Assembly (NCBI RefSeq): GCF_028561565.1
Contig: NZ_JAQQTE010000002.1
Coordinates: 52,745 to 116,744, forward strand
Length of the DNA stretch: 64,000 bases
Origin: Gilvibacter sediminis
GTDB lineage: Bacteria; Bacteroidota; Bacteroidia; Flavobacteriales; Flavobacteriaceae
Direction: 5' to 3'
The notes beneath the pieces were generated by a model that was not told the origin of the DNA, ran no database searches, and saw nothing but the letters and a program-made list of their open reading frames with translations. A program made the translations under genes and the position numbers. Positions 62,516-64,000 of the stretch are shown here, piece by piece (within the stretch, counting starts at the first letter, position 1; each line of letters opens with the position of its first letter).

Positions 62516-63183
62516 TGTTATACCTGAGTTTATTTTTATCGGTCATCATTGGATATGGAGTTGCTTATGGCATAAGAACCAAGGATACTTCGCGCTTTAA
62601 TCTGTTGTTATCCTTTAGCGGGGCCTTTTTGCTTTCCGTAACTGTATTTGAGTATTTGCCCGAGCTCTATCAAAATTCTGAAAACGCCCTTGGAATTTTC
62701 ATTATGGGAGGAATTTTGCTTCAGTTAATATTAGATTTCTTTTCTAAAGGTGCAGAACACGGACATATACATATTGACACAAAGAGCAACAGTTTTCCTT
62801 TTGCTCTATTTATAAGTCTTTCCATTCACGCCCTACTTGAAGGTATTCCTGTTGCTGCGAGCGACCATTTACTATATGGCGTGTTAATTCACAAAGTCCC
62901 TATTGCGGCTATTTTGGGAATCTTTTTGATAAAATCTGGATTCAAACCTTGGATCACTTTATTGTTTTTAAGTGGATTTGCTCTTATGACTCCCTTAGGG
63001 AGCTATATGAGTCAACATTTTATGGGTATTCAAGAATACCTACCTTATCTCAACGCAATTGTGGTTGGTATTTTTCTGCATGTATCAACAACTATCCTGT
63101 TTGAAAGCAATAAAAACCACAGTTTTAATCTGATTAAACTGCTTACTGTTATTCTGGCAATGGGAATTGCTTACTTCATTTAA
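62515..63183 (+). CDS. ZIP-family metal transporter
   Basis: A 222-residue inner-membrane protein with about seven to eight helices. A histidine-containing loop AEHGHIHIDTKS and the conserved pair of helices with SIHALLEGIPVAAS and LIHKVPIAAILGIFLI supply the metal site of ZIP proteins. The start is the ATG overlapping the methyltransferase stop; a GTG one codon earlier is less likely. Probably takes up zinc or a similar divalent metal. Confidence 0.9.
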   Translation: MLYLSLFLSVIIGYGVAYGIRTKDTSRFNLLLSFSGAFLLSVTVFEYLPELYQNSENALGIFIMGGILLQLILDFFSKGAEHGHIHIDTKSNSFPFALFISLSIHALLEGIPVAASDHLLYGVLIHKVPIAAILGIFLIKSGFKPWITLLFLSGFALMTPLGSYMSQHFMGIQEYLPYLNAIVVGIFLHVSTTILFESNKNHSFNLIKLLTVILAMGIAYFI

Positions 63184-63228
63184 TAACGTTTTTTCTAATT
63201 GTAAGTTGCGATTTAGGACAGAATGAAG

Positions 63229-63250
63229 AAGCCAACGATTTGGCTTTTGA
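63229..63250 (+). terminator. Weak hairpin downstream of the ZIP gene
   Basis: AAGCCAA/TTGGCTT stem with a CGAT tetraloop and only four T after it. It may end the ZIP transcript, or be a fourth decayed copy of the modules that follow. Confidence 0.4.
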
Positions 63251-63339
63251 ATGATGTGCCAGATGGTGCGAGGGAAAGTGGAGCTTCGAAGCAACGGGCC
63301 AGGCTGCCTCGCTGCATTATGCCTTTTTAATGCAATATC

Positions 63340-63404
63340 TATATTCAAGAAATTTCTAAAAACAAAAAGACCCGTCCTAATTTTAGAACGGGTCTTTAAT
63401 GAAG
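63340..63404 (-). repeat. Terminator module 3 behind the rRNA operon
   Basis: On the minus strand: CTTCATTA, a hairpin with stem AAAGACCCGT/ACGGGTCTTT (63366-63397), a T-run, then a spacer closely resembling module 1. It is the farthest recognisable copy. Confidence 0.65.
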
Positions 63405-63489
63405 AAAAGGTGCCGGAGCGTTTAGAAAATGTACAGTGTACATTTTTAGCGACGGGCGAGCGCTGAGGCGCTGGCATGTCGCTAGCCTT

Positions 63490-63573
63490 TTTGTGTACTA
63501 TTTATAATTGAGATCTTTTTATAAACAAAAAAGTCCCTGCTCTATATAGAGCAAGGACTTTATGATAAAAAAG
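63490..63573 (-). repeat. Terminator module 2 behind the rRNA operon
   Basis: On the minus strand: TTTTTATCATAAAG, then a 14-pair hairpin (63531-63560) with one G-U pair, TTTTTTGTTTATAAAAAG and a spacer. The flanks match module 1 but the stem sequence differs. Confidence 0.7.
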
Positions 63574-63649
63574 GGGAGCGAGGGATCATAAAAGGTCTGG
63601 TAGACCTTTTACCCGAGCTGCCGGCCTGCCGCGTAGGAGTCGCTGCCTT

Positions 63650-63732
63650 TTTACGGCAATATGCTGATTTAAGAACTTTCTATAAACAAAAAACCCTTGC
63701 TAGATAAACTAACAAGGGTTTATGATAAAAAA
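63650..63732 (-). repeat. Terminator module 1 of the rRNA operon
   Basis: Directly after the 5S gene the minus strand reads TTTTTTATCATAAACCC, a hairpin with stem AAACCCTTG/CAAGGGTTT (63691-63721), TTTTTTGTTTATAGAAAG and a spacer. This is the expected terminator of the rRNA operon. The same layout recurs at about 160-base intervals in modules 2 and 3. Confidence 0.8.
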
Positions 63733-63839
63733 GGCAGCGACATACTCTCCCACTTGGTATAGCAGTACCATCTGCGCAGATGGGCTTAACTTCTCTGTTC
63801 GGAATGGTAAGAGGTGAGCCCCATCGCTATAGCCACCTT
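63731..63839 (-). rRNA. rrf: 5S ribosomal RNA
   Basis: About 109 bases on the minus strand with the conserved core CCGAACAGAGAAGTTAAGCC and the following GATGGTACTGC and GTGGGAGAGTA. The ends GGTGGC and GCTGCC pair as helix I. Exact ends are uncertain by a few bases. Confidence 0.93.
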
Positions 63840-64000
63840 AAGTTTTCAATCCCGCACTGGATGCGGGACCTCTTGAGTCAATAGCTCAAGATTAATATCG
63901 TGACATAAAGGAAAAAGAGATTCGAGAGTTTCTAGCAAGTTCATTTGAACTGCATTAAATTTTTAAAGCAAAGAGTGGCTTCCCTGACCCGAAGATCAGG
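63840..64000 (-). other. Spacer between 23S (outside window) and 5S
   Basis: No 23S sequence is recognised up to the window edge. On the minus strand the spacer shows a CCTGATC/GGTCAGG stem with a TTCG tetraloop (63983-64000) and a CCCGCA/TGCGGG stem (63850-63867). Both probably serve processing of the pre-rRNA. Confidence 0.6.

Noticed and set aside
63085..63477. 130-codon minus-strand open frame covering the ZIP gene end and terminator module 3
   Set aside because: It runs through repeated hairpins and the 3' end of the ZIP gene, with no family match.
63400..63660. tRNA genes between the terminator modules (inserts of about 75 bases ending in GCTCCGGCACC or CCTCGCTCCCC)
   Set aside because: The size and 3' ends look tRNA-like, but there is no matching 5' acceptor strand, no T-loop GTTCGA-type sequence and no anticodon arm.
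1..64000. CRISPR arrays, defence islands, prophage or biosynthetic clusters
   Set aside because: No regularly spaced repeats, cas or nuclease-helicase operons, phage structural genes or modular synthases are visible; gene content is core and envelope.

Overview
The window is 64 kb of ordinary chromosome from a member of the Bacteroidota, almost certainly a marine Flavobacteriaceae. The evidence is the gene content: type IX secretion (PorQ and two cargo proteins with C-terminal sorting domains), RocD, a SixA-Ppk-Ppx polyphosphate operon, a GIN/adhesin-like sigma operon, the DUF6090, DUF6252, DUF6452 and DUF6048 families, many lipoproteins, and promoters of the Bacteroidota type (TTG, 17-23 bases, TAnnTTTG) with few Shine-Dalgarno sequences. 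I see no prophage, integrative element, CRISPR array, complete insertion sequence or tRNA gene. The right end runs into a ribosomal RNA operon: a 5S gene on the minus strand, with the 23S expected just outside.

Layout. 1-8.5 kb: the end of a methyltransferase gene, then a long minus-strand run containing pyrR-pyrB, a small STAS-like gene, rnz, pdxH, sixA, ppk and ppx. 8.5-15.4 kb: tightly packed small genes (lipoprotein, DinB-like, DUF1059-like, bestrophin), a serine beta-lactamase-like hydrolase, a DUF6090 membrane protein cut by an in-frame TAG, a beta-propeller lipoprotein and a MORN-repeat protein. 15.5-24.2 kb: rpsA with a structured leader, an exported M20 hydrolase, cmk, porQ and lon. 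24.4-27.4 kb: a four-gene plus-strand operon of sigma factor, membrane anti-sigma candidate and two beta-rich envelope proteins. 27.4-34 kb: lipoproteins, an MFS transporter, an M48 protease, an MsrB lipoprotein and lpdA, followed by a gene-free stretch holding two REP-like repeats. 34-41.8 kb: aroQ with a cytochrome c, three outer-membrane barrels, a Xer recombinase, an aldo/keto reductase, rny, a 6S-like RNA, zapA and a coiled-coil partner. 42-53.4 kb: an M23 protein, a TonB-dependent receptor, a cysteine desulfurase that appears to start with CTG, a calcium-repeat lipoprotein, an Smr protein, two T9SS cargos and a CD225-DUF2752 pair. 53.5-63.2 kb: two paralogous lipoproteins (one with CUB-like domains), rocD, rlmD, small envelope genes, an RlmL-type methyltransferase, another methyltransferase and a ZIP transporter. 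63.2-64 kb: tandem terminator modules and 5S rRNA.

Most of the window is core housekeeping and envelope biology. The best leads are non-coding or start-site features: the 6S-like RNA followed by a perfect 16-bp hairpin in the rny leader, the rpsA leader, the repeated terminator modules behind the 5S gene, the REP-like pair, the amber-interrupted DUF6090 gene, and several TTG or CTG starts on conserved genes. No novel defence or biosynthetic system is visible.
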